Below, piece after piece: positions 23,570 to 33,100 of a DNA stretch of 41,401 bases (position 1 is its first letter; the number at the start of each line of letters is the position of its first letter). A program made the translations under genes and the position numbers. This DNA comes from JBHHZM01 sp046758065. Lineage in GTDB: Bacteria > Pseudomonadota > Alphaproteobacteria > JAAXGF01. The stretch lies in NCBI GenBank assembly GCA_046758065.1, contig JBHHZM010000009.1, positions 1 to 41,401 on the forward strand, in the 5' to 3' direction. The notes under the pieces were generated by a model. It worked only from the letters and a program-made list of their open reading frames with translations. It made no database searches and was not told where the DNA came from.

Positions 23570-23974
23570 ATGTCCGCCGACAGTTCCTGGCCGTTGCAAC
23601 AAGCCGTTTTCGCCGCGCTTACGGGCGATCCGACGCTCATGGCCATGATCGCCGGCGTCTTCGACCGGGTCCCGCAGGGCACCAATTTTCCCTACGTCAC
23701 GATCGGCGAGGCGACGGCGCGGGCGTGGGGCGCCGCCGGTCTCGACGGCGTCGAGGCGACGCTCGTGCTCCACGTCTGGAGCCGCGCGCGCGGACGCAAG
23801 GAGGTCAAGGAGATCATGGCCCAAATCCACCGCGTCCTCGACGATACCAATCTGACGGTGCCGGGCCATGTCTTGGTGAGCCTGAGGTTCGGGTTTGCAG
23901 AGTATTTGCCCGATGCGGACGGCATTACGGAGCATGGGATCGCCCGCTACAGCGCGGTTACCCACCTGCCGTGA
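23570..23974 (+). CDS. DUF3168 tail terminator (GTA gp8 type)
   Basis: The protein has 134 residues. SSWPLQQAVFAALTGDPTLM, GVFDRVPQGTNFPYVTIGEA and VLHVWSRARGRKEVKEIMAQ, then HGIARYSAVTHLP, are typical of DUF3168 tail-completion proteins. This copy is complete. The cargo island starts right after it. A second, diverged 3' end of the same family lies at 27731-27925, next to the tail tube gene. Confidence 0.88.
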   Translation: MSADSSWPLQQAVFAALTGDPTLMAMIAGVFDRVPQGTNFPYVTIGEATARAWGAAGLDGVEATLVLHVWSRARGRKEVKEIMAQIHRVLDDTNLTVPGHVLVSLRFGFAEYLPDADGITEHGIARYSAVTHLP

Positions 23975-24028
23975 GGTCCTAGGGCAAAATCGTCTGCATT
24001 CGAATCGTTTCCGAATAGGTGGTTTGTC

Positions 24029-24883
24029 ATGGAAATGCCGTCGCAAAAGATCGAGAGATTACTCCGGATGAGACGCGCCGGTTGGGCCAACGTTTCAAGG
24101 CCGGGCCTGATCGGACGCGTACTGGTTCCGGCAGGGACCGGCTCGCTCCTGGTCGAACGTGGAACCGGCTGCATGGTCGTCTCCGCCGACGACACACCCA
24201 TCACGCGCACGGAGAAGGTCCAATTTCCGAGAGCGATCAGGTTCGACCGCAACCGGTTCCGCAAACACGTATCGGACTTCGAGAACAACATCTCGTACAT
24301 GTATCTGGACAGCAAGGGCAAGGTGACGGTGGGACTCGGACATTTGCTGCGCGACGCGGAGGAAGCAAAGCGACTGCCGTTCTTCGAGCGTGGGACGACG
24401 AACCGCGCTGATCCGGCGCATATCGAGAACGCGTATCTCAAGGTGCTGAGCTCTGGCCTTACCGGGAGCAAACACACCGTCTTCAAGGAACTCACCCACA
24501 TCGATCTCGATCTTGGTGCTATCGAGACCCTGTTCGATGACGATGTGAACCAGTTTCTGCCTCTGCTTACAAATAAGTTCCCCGATTATGAAACCTACCC
24601 GGCATCGGTGCAGCTCGGCATGCTCGACCTCGCCTACAACATGGGAACGGAAGGTTTCTTTTCAGGGTTCCCTGTATTTCGAGAGGCTCTCAAGTTTCGA
24701 AATTGGATCAAAGTTGCCGAACAGTCGCACCGTGAGGAGGTAAACGAGGAAGGGAAGGTCAACGAAGGCATGCAGAACCGCAACAAGGTTGTCCGCGGGT
24801 GGTTCCTCGAAGCGATCAAGGACGAGCCCTTCTTCCTCAATCCCGATTGCCCGCCGAAGCGACTATCGATGATTGCTGGGTAG
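24029..24883 (+). CDS. GH24 T4-type lysozyme domain protein
   Basis: The protein has 284 residues. The catalytic core starts at about residue 78, with Glu85 (SDFENN), Asp94 (YLDSKG) and Thr100 (KVTVGLGHLL); the spacing 9 and 6 equals Glu11-Asp20-Thr26 of T4 lysozyme. Later GMLDLAYNMGTEGFFSGFPV matches the second half of the fold. The N-terminal 75 residues are unlike known lysozymes and carry no signal peptide or SAR helix. It cleaves peptidoglycan. It may be the element's endolysin, which is otherwise missing from the lysis cassette, or a cargo effector. Confidence 0.82.
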   Translation: MEMPSQKIERLLRMRRAGWANVSRPGLIGRVLVPAGTGSLLVERGTGCMVVSADDTPITRTEKVQFPRAIRFDRNRFRKHVSDFENNISYMYLDSKGKVTVGLGHLLRDAEEAKRLPFFERGTTNRADPAHIENAYLKVLSSGLTGSKHTVFKELTHIDLDLGAIETLFDDDVNQFLPLLTNKFPDYETYPASVQLGMLDLAYNMGTEGFFSGFPVFREALKFRNWIKVAEQSHREEVNEEGKVNEGMQNRNKVVRGWFLEAIKDEPFFLNPDCPPKRLSMIAG

Positions 24884-25032
24884 CGCCAGCGCCGCGCGCT
24901 GGGGGTTCCATGCGCCGAACGGACATTCGTTGGTCTAGTCCGCGGCGGAATCATCCAATAGGGTGACCACAAAGTCCCAACCGACCTAACATGGTCGGCG
25001 GGAGGTTGATTGGTTCGCTAAGGCGAGGACGC

Positions 25033-26832
25033 ATGCGAATTCGCAGCTTTCGGAAATATCTCGCGGTCGTTTTCGCCTGCATGATTTTGCTTGCGCCGAT
25101 GGCCGGCGTCGCCAACGAAGATGTTGCGAAGGCAACCTTCGCCGAGGCAGTCGAGCTGATCGAACAGGCGCGGCAGACAGACTCGCTTGACGAGCGATGG
25201 ACATTCTACGAGACCGCCCGTGCCTATCTGCGGCAGATCAGGAGATCGCTCTCCGGCACCGACCTCGCCCGCCGATTGGGGGATGAGGAGACCACAGAGA
25301 GGGCACTTTACGACAATGTGAAGCGCGAACTCTTACTCACGGGCAAGGCGGTCTGCGAACAGGAATTCACCGCGGCCTGCGTCTTGCGATTCGCGCGCGA
25401 CGTCCATCTCATCATCGACGTGGTTGGGGCCGACGAGTTCTTGGTTGAAATTTCCAAGGCACAGGCCGTGGCGGGCGACATTTCAGGCGCCTTCGAAAGC
25501 ATCGAGACGATTCACTCATTTCCGTTTCGTGACGCTCTGCCGCCGATCATGGCTGCGATGGTGAAGAGAGGCGAGCTTGACGAGGCGCTTGCCAAGGCGA
25601 AAGGCTTGTACCGCCGCAGAGACCGCGATGTCGCCTTATCGTCAATTGTTCAAGCCCTGGCCGAGAAGGGATATGTGGCCGACGGTCGGGGCGTCGCTGC
25701 ACAGATCGGGGATGCCGGCGCCCGCTCCCTCGCGGTGGCGACACTCGCCGGGGTCAGCCCATTGGATCAAGGCGGGCACGACCCGTCGGCGCTCTTTGCC
25801 GAGGCTCTCGCCCTCGCCGAGACCGTCGACGACGCCAAGGCACGCGCCGAGCTGCTGTTTAAGATCGCCGAGATAGAATTGACCGTCGACAACATTGTCG
25901 GCGCGCGCGAGACCCTCGCGGCGGCTTTCACCGCCGCCCGCGCGATCTCCGAGCCGTACGACCGCTATCACGTGCCATACGTTGGATACTGGTATTCGAA
26001 GGCCGAAATATCGGACGCGGCAAGAGCGGTTAAGGACGAGTTCCGAAAAACGGCCGCCCAGATCGACGAAACCCGGAACCCCATCGACGATGTGCTTTAC
26101 GATGCCGAGGCGAAGATCAAGATGGGGGATATTGCTGCCGCCAAGGAGTCGTTGCGCCAAGCGCGCGAAATAGCCCTCAAAATGGAATCGGCAACACAGC
26201 GCAGCTACAATCTTGGTCGAGTCATCCGAGTGCGGGCGCTCATGGGCGATATCGCTGGGGCGATGGCTGATTGGAGTTTGATTCCCTTATCGGACAAATC
26301 GTATTCATACGTGCGCGAACTGATCGCGCGCGCGCAGGCCAAGGCAGGCGACATCGAGGGATTGAATGATTTGCTTGAGACGATTGATGAGCAACCTGCG
26401 CGCCATAGATTGCTCAAATGGAAGATCATCCCCGAGCTCGCCAAGAATGGGTGGCTCCTGGACGCCCACCGATTTGCTGGCGAGATCGACAAATTGGCGT
26501 GGGGTTATTCGCGGGCCATGGTCGCGATCGCGAAGGCCGAAAGCGCTGCGGGGTTTTTCGACCTTGCCTTGAGAACGGCCCGTTCCATATCGACGGCCGA
26601 TGGACGTGCAAACGCACTCAGCGAAATTGCCGCGGAACACTTGAAAAAAGGACGCGCAAGCGATGCAAAACGGCTGCTATTGATGGCGTTCCGGGGCATG
26701 TTCGGCCCAAACGGGCTTCCTCCCGGAGAAGGCTGGGATTACAACTCGGGCCTGTTCGCGATCGGCCGGTCGGACGTGCAAGCGTTCACGAACATTGGCG
26801 GGCAGCTGGCGGAGATTGAAACCCGCAACTGA
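25033..26832 (+). CDS. Exported alpha-helical (TPR-like) repeat protein
   Basis: The protein has 599 residues from ATG 25033. A Sec signal peptide (YLAVVFACMILLAPMAGVAN) is followed by an almost all-helical body of degenerate repeats, e.g. GELDEALAKAKGLYRRRDRD, RANALSEIAAEHLKKGRASD and IKMGDIAAAKESLRQAREIA. The repeat period looks like TPR/SEL-type solenoids. It should be periplasmic and act as a protein-binding scaffold. The function is unknown. It follows the lysozyme in the same direction with a gap of about 150 bp. An upstream frame opening at 24991 would mask the signal peptide and was not used. Confidence 0.72.
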   Translation: MRIRSFRKYLAVVFACMILLAPMAGVANEDVAKATFAEAVELIEQARQTDSLDERWTFYETARAYLRQIRRSLSGTDLARRLGDEETTERALYDNVKRELLLTGKAVCEQEFTAACVLRFARDVHLIIDVVGADEFLVEISKAQAVAGDISGAFESIETIHSFPFRDALPPIMAAMVKRGELDEALAKAKGLYRRRDRDVALSSIVQALAEKGYVADGRGVAAQIGDAGARSLAVATLAGVSPLDQGGHDPSALFAEALALAETVDDAKARAELLFKIAEIELTVDNIVGARETLAAAFTAARAISEPYDRYHVPYVGYWYSKAEISDAARAVKDEFRKTAAQIDETRNPIDDVLYDAEAKIKMGDIAAAKESLRQAREIALKMESATQRSYNLGRVIRVRALMGDIAGAMADWSLIPLSDKSYSYVRELIARAQAKAGDIEGLNDLLETIDEQPARHRLLKWKIIPELAKNGWLLDAHRFAGEIDKLAWGYSRAMVAIAKAESAAGFFDLALRTARSISTADGRANALSEIAAEHLKKGRASDAKRLLLMAFRGMFGPNGLPPGEGWDYNSGLFAIGRSDVQAFTNIGGQLAEIETRN

Positions 26833-26871
26833 CGGCGCCGAGTGTTTGCCGATGGCAACAACTCGGACCGT
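26832..26871. terminator. Stem-loop between convergent genes
   Basis: ACGG..CCGAGT-gTTTGCC-gat-GGCAA-ca-ACTCGG..CCGT forms a long interrupted hairpin (outer arms 26833-26836/26868-26871, inner arms CCGAGT 26838-26843/ACTCGG 26861-26866). It lies exactly in the 50-bp gap between two convergent genes. No T-tract follows, so it may be a bidirectional, possibly Rho-assisted terminator. Confidence 0.5.
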
Positions 26872-26882
26872 CATGCGAGCTG

Positions 26883-27725
26883 TCAGCGAAGGGCCGGCGG
26901 CTTGTCATAGTGGACGGCGCATTTGTATTTGCGGCAGAGATATCGGTCGGCATCCAATACCCACAAGACGCCATCCGGGGAATCGCGAGTCGCCAAGAAC
27001 GTCGTATCATCGCCCCACCGGCCCTCTTTTGACTTGGTGTCGATCTTCATAAACAAGTCTTCCGACCCGTCATCGTCAAAATCGCCGCGGCCCAGCATTT
27101 CAATTTCGATAATATCAAGCTCTGTTTCGACTTCGAGCTGGTAGTCGTTGATGGGTTTTGTCTTGAGGAGCCGTCCGTCTTCAAACTTGCTCAAGGGTAT
27201 CCGCCGCTTGTTCGCGGCATAGAGCCGGCACCACCAGTCGCAAGACGGGCTTAGCATCACCATCGCGGGCAAATAATCGAGGGCGCCAGCGTCCAGTACG
27301 AAGTTCCTTACATGACTTGTTCGGGCCGGCTTGGCTTCCCTGAGGCGTTCGATCGGGACGCATTCCCTGTAGACGGTCGGCCAGAGATAGATATCGGGGG
27401 AGTCGATCGCGCCAGTCGCCTCCCGCTCAAACCGGCGAATATCGGCGCAACTCTTGGCCACCCTGGTTTCCCGCTGGCTGCCTAGGCCGAGGTGAATCCT
27501 GAACCCCTCGCGGCCTGGCCAGATTTCTTGTTCGAGCCGTTCGTCGATGCGATCGAGGCTTTCCAGTTCGAGGCTGGGCGACCACCACACGGGGTAGGGC
27601 GGCGATTTCGCCTGCGCCCGGGCCGCCACGCTGTTCAGCGAGAGCGCGCACAAGGCGGTGGCTATCAGGACCTTCAATCGAGCTTGCACTGCCCGTTCCG
27701 TCGCACCTGACGTTCGTACGTCCAT
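26883..27725 (-). CDS. Exported protein with FG-GAP-like Ca-binding loop
   Basis: The protein has 280 residues. The signal peptide is near residues 17-38 (RLKVLIATALCALSLNSVAA, then RAQA). The mature part is Trp- and Cys-containing (SPSCDWWCRLYAANKRR) and has GRGDFDDDGSEDLFMKIDTK, an EF-hand/FG-GAP-like acidic loop, near residue 212. It should be periplasmic. No known family is recognised. It is the only minus-strand gene between the repressor and the right flank. Given the convergent partners, it may be an inhibitor or immunity-like factor, but that is speculation. Confidence 0.7.
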   Translation of the reverse strand: MDVRTSGATERAVQARLKVLIATALCALSLNSVAARAQAKSPPYPVWWSPSLELESLDRIDERLEQEIWPGREGFRIHLGLGSQRETRVAKSCADIRRFEREATGAIDSPDIYLWPTVYRECVPIERLREAKPARTSHVRNFVLDAGALDYLPAMVMLSPSCDWWCRLYAANKRRIPLSKFEDGRLLKTKPINDYQLEVETELDIIEIEMLGRGDFDDDGSEDLFMKIDTKSKEGRWGDDTTFLATRDSPDGVLWVLDADRYLCRKYKCAVHYDKPPALR

Positions 27726-27730
27726 TATCG

Positions 27731-27925
27731 GTCCGGGAACGTTTCGCGCAAGGGTCGAACGATTACGTGCGCAGGCTTGACGCTATTCTCGCCGACGCGG
27801 ACCTCACCGTGACCGGCCACGCGCTCGTCAACCTGCGCTTCGAGCAGTCGCGAAGCATGCTCGATCCGGACGGCGTCACCTATCACGGTATCTCCCGCTA
27901 CCGCGTCGTTACCCGCATTCGGTGA
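27731..27925 (+). pseudogene. 3' remnant of a second DUF3168 tail terminator gene
   Basis: The open frame ends at TGA 27923 and encodes YVRRLDAILADADLTVTGHA, LVNLRFEQSRSMLDPDG and then VTYHGISRYRVVTRIR. It aligns with the last third of the complete DUF3168 protein (DDTNLTVPGHVLVSLRFG, HGIARYSAVTHLP) at roughly half identity. No start or 5' part remains; the cargo gene starts immediately next to it. It marks the right junction of the cargo island. Confidence 0.75.
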
Positions 27926-28014
27926 GATTCGGGCGCCGGTGGCAGCAGCGGAGCGGCTTGGGCCGCCCTTTTTCATGCATCAAAGTCATGCACGACAGAA
28001 AGGAGTAGACGACG

Positions 28015-28443
28015 ATGGCTGCACAGAAAGGTGCGTTGTTCCTGTTGAAGGTCGGCGACGGCGCGACCCCGACCGAAAGTTTCACCACGGTCGCCGGGTT
28101 GCGCGCGAACAGCTTCACCCTCAACAACGACGCAGTCGACGTGACCAACAAGGATTCGAACGGGTTTCGCACCCTGCTCGCGGGCGCCGGCGTCCAGTCG
28201 ATGTCGCTCTCGGCGAACGGGGTGTTTCTCGACTCGGCCGCGGAAGAGACCCTGCGCTCCTACGCCGCCGCCAATGCGGTCAACAACTACGAAATCTATT
28301 CGGGCGGCGACGCCGGCGGTGACAAATGGGCGGGCGCCTTCATGATCACGTCCTACGGTCGCGGCGGCGACTACAACAACGAGGAGAACTTCTCGGTCAC
28401 CCTTGAAAGCTCGGGCGCGATCGTCTTCACGCCGGGCGTGTAG
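28015..28443 (+). CDS. Major tail tube protein (TP901-1/GTA gp9 type)
   Basis: The protein has 142 residues. MAAQKGALFLLKVGDGATPT, TTVAGLRANSFTLNNDAVDV, TNKDSNGFRTLLAGAGVQSM and WAGAFMITSYGRGGDYNNEE are the major tail protein signature. It polymerises into the tail tube. It should normally be followed by gp10/gp11; those genes lie 9 kb upstream here. AGGAG lies 10 bases before the ATG. Confidence 0.92.
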   Translation: MAAQKGALFLLKVGDGATPTESFTTVAGLRANSFTLNNDAVDVTNKDSNGFRTLLAGAGVQSMSLSANGVFLDSAAEETLRSYAAANAVNNYEIYSGGDAGGDKWAGAFMITSYGRGGDYNNEENFSVTLESSGAIVFTPGV

Positions 28444-28464
28444 CGGGCACATTTCCGCTCCGAC

Positions 28465-29091
28465 ATGACCACGATCGACATGCCTGCGGCGCCGGGTTTC
28501 CGCGCGGTGCGGTTCGGCCTGCGCGCCAACACGCAGCGCTTCACGAGTCCGCTCAACCGGGCGGTGCAAACGCTCGATCTCCCCGGCGCGTTGTGGTTCG
28601 CGACCTTCGAACTGCCGCCCATGACGCGCGCCGAGGCCGCCGCATGGCAGGCCTTTCTCGTCGACCTTTCGGGTTCGGCGGGGCGCTTTTTCGCCTTCGA
28701 CCCCGACGGTCACGCCCCGCGCGGCGCTTATGTCGCGGGAACGCCGCCGGTGGGCGACGATCCGCGCGTTGCCGGTCCTGCGCAGGCCGGATCGACGCTG
28801 GCGACCGACGGCTGGCGCGCGAATGTGGCCGGCCTGTTGCTACCCGGCGACTACCTCGAAATCGGCGGCGAACTCAAGATGGCGACCAAGCCGGTCGATT
28901 CGGATGCAACCGGTGCGGCGACCGTCGCGTTCAGGCCCGCGCTGCGCGCCAGCCCGACCGACGGATCGACGCTCATGCTGATCGGTCCGCGCACGACCAT
29001 GATGCTTGCCGACGACGAGCAGGCGGTGTGGGACGGCGATCTCAACGCCGTCGTCCGGGGCCTCAGCTTCTCGGCCGTCGAGGTGTTCTGA
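28465..29091 (+). CDS. Phage tail structural protein (distal-tail-like)
   Basis: The protein has 208 residues. FTSPLNRAVQTLDLPGALWF, PPMTRAEAAAWQAFLVDLSG and GRFFAFDPDGHAPRG form a motif I know from tail-tip operons of alphaproteobacterial phages, in the position of GTA gp12 (distal tail). The exact family cannot be named. The C-terminal half is beta-rich with LLLPGDYLEIGGELKMATKP. Its stop overlaps the next ATG by one base. Confidence 0.7.
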   Translation: MTTIDMPAAPGFRAVRFGLRANTQRFTSPLNRAVQTLDLPGALWFATFELPPMTRAEAAAWQAFLVDLSGSAGRFFAFDPDGHAPRGAYVAGTPPVGDDPRVAGPAQAGSTLATDGWRANVAGLLLPGDYLEIGGELKMATKPVDSDATGAATVAFRPALRASPTDGSTLMLIGPRTTMMLADDEQAVWDGDLNAVVRGLSFSAVEVF

Positions 29092-29735
29092 TGGCGCGCG
29101 ATCTGACCGCCGCGGTCAAGACCGAATCGCAGTCGGACATCGTCCGTCCCGTCGTCATCGTCAAGCTCGAGCTCGCCTCCGGCAACCTGCTGGTCTGGTC
29201 GGGGCGCGGCGCGCTGTCATGGAACGGCGAGACTTACCAAGGCGTCGGCGATCTGGGCCGCATCGGAGCCATCGAGGAAGGCGTCGAACAGCGTGCCTTC
29301 GGCGTGTCGCTCGAACTCTCGGGCATCCCCGCGGCGACGTTGTCGATTGCGCTGGGCGAAGACGTGCAGGGGCGGCCGGCGCAGGTTTGGGTCGGCTTTC
29401 TCGATGTGAACCACGGTCTGATCGCCGACCCGGTGCTGGTGTTCCGCGGCCGCATCGACACCATGGACGTGACCCTGGGCGAGACCGCGACGGTGACGCT
29501 GACGGCCGAGAGCCGTCTCGTCGACTGGGAGCGCGCGCGCGTGCGCCGCTACACCGACGCCGATCAGCAGGAACGCTTCCCCGGCGATCTCGGCTTCGCG
29601 TTCGTCAACGAGACCGTCGAGAAGGAGATCGTTTGGGGCGGCGCCGTCGCCGGAGGCAAGCGCGGCGGACCGGTAGCCGCCGGAGAAGGCAACAACGCTG
29701 CGACGGTAACGCGCGAAACGGGGGGCGGACGATGA
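29091..29735 (+). CDS. Phage tail-tip protein (DUF2163/GTA gp13-like position)
   Basis: The protein has 214 residues. VRPVVIVKLELASGNLLVWS, GRGALSWNGETYQGVGDLGR, VFRGRIDTMDVTLGETATVT and RYTDADQQERFPGDLGFAFV are typical of tail hub/tip proteins that precede the NlpC-like and J-like genes. It is beta-rich with a Gly-rich C-terminus (GGAVAGGKRGGPVAAGEG). It overlaps the next gene by 4 bp, indicating coupled translation. Confidence 0.75.
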   Translation: MARDLTAAVKTESQSDIVRPVVIVKLELASGNLLVWSGRGALSWNGETYQGVGDLGRIGAIEEGVEQRAFGVSLELSGIPAATLSIALGEDVQGRPAQVWVGFLDVNHGLIADPVLVFRGRIDTMDVTLGETATVTLTAESRLVDWERARVRRYTDADQQERFPGDLGFAFVNETVEKEIVWGGAVAGGKRGGPVAAGEGNNAATVTRETGGGR

Positions 29736-30142
29736 AGCGCCGCGTCGACTGGCCCGAGCGTCTCGCCCGGACCGTGCGGGCGGCGCAAGGGCGCCGGTTC
29801 GCCTGGGGCGGACACGACTGCGCGCTCTTCGTCTGCGACTGCATCCTGGCGATGACCGGGTGCGATCCCGCCGCGCGGTTCCGTGGCCGCTATCGCACCG
29901 CGCGCGGCGCGGCGCGCGCCCTTCGGCGAATCGCCGGCGTGGCGACGCTCGATGCGCTCGCCACCCGTCTCCTCGGCGCGCCGGTTCCGGTCGCGACGGC
30001 GAAACGGGGCGATATCGTGCTGCTCGACACCGACGACGGCCCGGCGCTCGGGGTCGTCATCGGCGCGCGCGCCGCCTTCACCTCGCCCCGCGGCCTGGCG
30101 TTCGTTCCAGTATCGGCGCCCCGCCGGGCCTGGAGGGTGTGA
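29732..30142 (+). CDS. DUF6950 (NlpC/P60-like) tail protein
   Basis: The protein has 136 residues. RRFAWGGHDCALFVCDCILA and DPAARFRGRYRTARGAARAL are the DUF6950 signature, with the WGxxDC nucleophile of NlpC/P60-type peptidases. A later segment TAKRGDIVLLDTDDGPALGV supplies the usual 'GDIV' strand, although the canonical catalytic His is not evident. In GTAs gp14 is a cell-wall peptidase at this position, aiding DNA entry. It overlaps both neighbours by 1-4 bp. Confidence 0.82.
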   Translation: MKRRVDWPERLARTVRAAQGRRFAWGGHDCALFVCDCILAMTGCDPAARFRGRYRTARGAARALRRIAGVATLDALATRLLGAPVPVATAKRGDIVLLDTDDGPALGVVIGARAAFTSPRGLAFVPVSAPRRAWRV

Positions 30143-33100
30143 TGCCGCCGGTCGTTCCCGCGGCCATCGCCGGGATCACCGCGGCCGCTTCCGGCGCGAG
30201 CATCGCGATCGCCGGATTTTCGCTGTCGGGACTCGGTCTGGGCCTTTTCGTCGGCGCGGCCAACCTCGCCCTCGGGTTCGTCGGTCAGCTGCTGACGCCG
30301 AAGCCGAGGATCCCCAACCTCGCCGACTTCGCGGCGCGCGAGAAGGGCATCACGCAGCTCGTGCGCGCCTCGGTCGAGGCGCAGCGCGTCATCTACGGCG
30401 AACGCATGGTCAGCGGGCCGCTGGTTTTCGCCGAGGTCACCGGACCGGGACGCCGGTTCCTCCATCTGGTGATTGCGCTCGCCGGCCACGAGGTCGAGGC
30501 GATCGGCGACGTTTTTCTCAACGACGAGGCGGCCGGCGATCTCGACGCGGCAGGCGACGTCACGACCGGCCGCTTCGCGGGCACGGTGCGGATCAAGAAG
30601 CACCTCGGCGCCGCCGGTCAGCTCGCCGACGCCGATCTCGTCGGCGAGGCGCCGAGCTGGACCGACGCGCACCGCTTGCGCGGCATCGCCTACCTCTACG
30701 TCCGTCTCACCTTCGACCGCGACGTATTCCCGACCGGCATTCCCAACGTCAAGGCGCTGGTCAGGGGACGCAAAATCCTCGATCCGCGCAATCCGGCCAA
30801 CCCGCCCGCCTGGAGCGACAACGCCGCGCTTTGCCTGCGCGACTATCTGGTCTCGGACTTCGGCCTCAGCGCCGACCCGGCGAACGAACTCGACGACGCC
30901 AGGGCCATACTCGCGGCCGACATCTGCGACGAGGACGTCGCCCTGCCGTCGAGCCTGACGGGCTTCGCGTTCACCGCCGATCCGGTTGCGGACGTCCTCA
31001 CCCAGACCGTGGCCGAGGGCGCGAAACCCGAGCCGCTGCACCGTGGCGACCGCCTCGTCTTCGCCACCAACGGAACCCTGCCCGCCGGCATCGACGGAGG
31101 CGGGCCCTACTACGCCGTGCCCCTCGGCGATACCGCGTTCAAGGTGGCCGGCAGTCTTGCCAACGCGCGCGCCGGCACGGTCCTCGACATCACCGGCGCC
31201 GGCAGCGGCGTCCACACGGCGCAGCGCACCCACCAGCCGCGCTATACGCTCAACGCCGTGCTCGGTCTCGACGACCGGCCGATCGACATCGTTTCCGGCC
31301 TGGTCGAGTCGATGACCGGTGCGCTGACCTACACGCTGGGACGCTACGCCATGTTCGCCGGCGCCTATACGGGACCGCCGACGGCGACGCTGAGCGAGAA
31401 AGACCTGCGCGGCGAGGTCAAGTTGCGTCCGCGCATGGGCCGGCGCGATTTGCACAACGCCGTGCGCGGTACCTTCACCGACCGCGACAACGCCTGGCAG
31501 CCGAGCGAGTTCCCGCCAGTGACCAACGCGGCCTACGAACAGGCCGACGGGGGCGACCGCCTGTTCAAGGACGTCGAACTGAGGCACGTCACCGACACAT
31601 ACCGCGCCCAACGGCTCGCCAAGCTGGCGAACGAACGCGATCGGCAGGCCATGATCGTCGATTTCCCGGCCAAGCTCACCGCGCTCGACGTTGCGGTCAT
31701 GGACACCGTCGCGCTCGAAATCGCGCAACTCGGATTCGGCGGCGCGCGGACGCTCACTTCGGCGGCGTCGAGCGGCGTCCAGACGATCGAAGTGGACACG
31801 GCGGTCCGCGTCGCCACGCGCGTCACTCTCGATCCCGGCGGCGCGGGCGAAGAGACCTTTACCGTCGATAATGTCGCGGGAAGCGGTCCTTACACGCTGA
31901 CCCTCGACGGCGCGCTCGCGAATGCGCACGGCGCCGGCGAGACCGTGGCGATCAGCAAGGAATTCGAAGTCATCGGCTGGACGCTCGCCGCGGACGGGGG
32001 CGTCGATCTGGTGCTCAAGGAAACGGCGGCCGCCGTCTACGCCTGGGACCCGGACGCCGACGCGACCACCATCGACCTCGCGCCCAACACCGATCTGCCG
32101 CGGCCCTTCGACCCGCCCGCGCCGCCGACCGGCCTTGCGCTCGACAGCGGCGGCGCCCGGCTTCTCGCGCTCGGCGAGGGTTCGGTGGTGAGCCGCATCC
32201 GGGTGTCGTGGACCGCGCCCGACGACATCTTCGTCATATCCGGCGGTCGCATCGAAGTGCAGGTGAAGGAAACCGCCGACGCCGGGTGGTCGCCGCAGCC
32301 CGCGGTCGCCGGCGGCGACACCGCGACCTTCATTACGCCGGTCCGCGACGGCGTGTCCTACGACGTGCGCATCCGTTCGCACAACAGCCTGGGCGTCGCG
32401 GGAGACTGGGTCGCGTCCACCGGCCACGTCGTCACGGGCAAGACCGCGGCGCCGCCCGACGTTGCGGCGTTCAACGTCGTCCGCCTCGGCGACGGGACGC
32501 GGCGGTTCGATTGGTCGCTCGACAATCTCCCCGCCGACGTGCGCGCCGGCGGCGGCTTCAGGATCCGCTTTTCGACGGACACCGCTGCGGCCTGGGAGGC
32601 CATGACGCCGCTGCACGACGGCCTGCTCACGGCGGCGCCCTACGAAACCAACGCGCTCGCCGCGGGCGCCTACCTGTTCGGCATCAAGGCGGTCGATTCG
32701 TCGGGGAACGAATCGGCCGCCATGCAAACCATCGTCGCCACGCTCGGCGATCCGCGGCTGAGGAACGTGCTGATCCAGCGGTTCGAGCACGCCATGTCTC
32801 CGGCGTGGCCCGGGCTCCGGTTGCGTTCGTTCGCCTCGCCGGCGAACCGGCTTCTCGCGGCGAGTACGCAGACGATCGACGGTCTCGGAACCAATCCGAT
32901 CGACTCATTCGGGGCGACGGCGATCGACGTCATCCAGCCGAACGAATCGCCGCTGGTCTATATCACCGACGAGATCGACCTGGGCGAGGACGTCACCTTC
33001 ACGCCGGTGATCGGCGCCGACGTCAACGGGGTGGCGTCGATCATCCTCCACGTCGGCGCCCAGGCCGAGGGCGGCGTCAACCGGCTGAACGGCGAGAACG

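Larger units (their letters stand above)
23990..27730. mobile_element. Cargo island between two DUF3168 copies
   Basis: About 3.7 kb separates the complete DUF3168 gene from the 3' end of a second one that now directly precedes the tail tube gene. It holds a lysozyme, an exported repeat protein and a convergent exported protein; the last two have no obvious virion role. By eye the DNA is less GC-biased than the structural genes. No transposase or terminal repeats were seen. It is probably a moron-type insertion by recombination in homologous tail-terminator sequences. The limits are approximate. Confidence 0.6.

Noticed and set aside
29890..32790. Open frame of 966 codons on the minus strand opposite the tail-tip gene
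   Set aside because: It is an antisense shadow of GC-rich coding DNA; the residue composition is Arg/Gly/Asp-rich without domains, and the plus-strand frame has clear homology.
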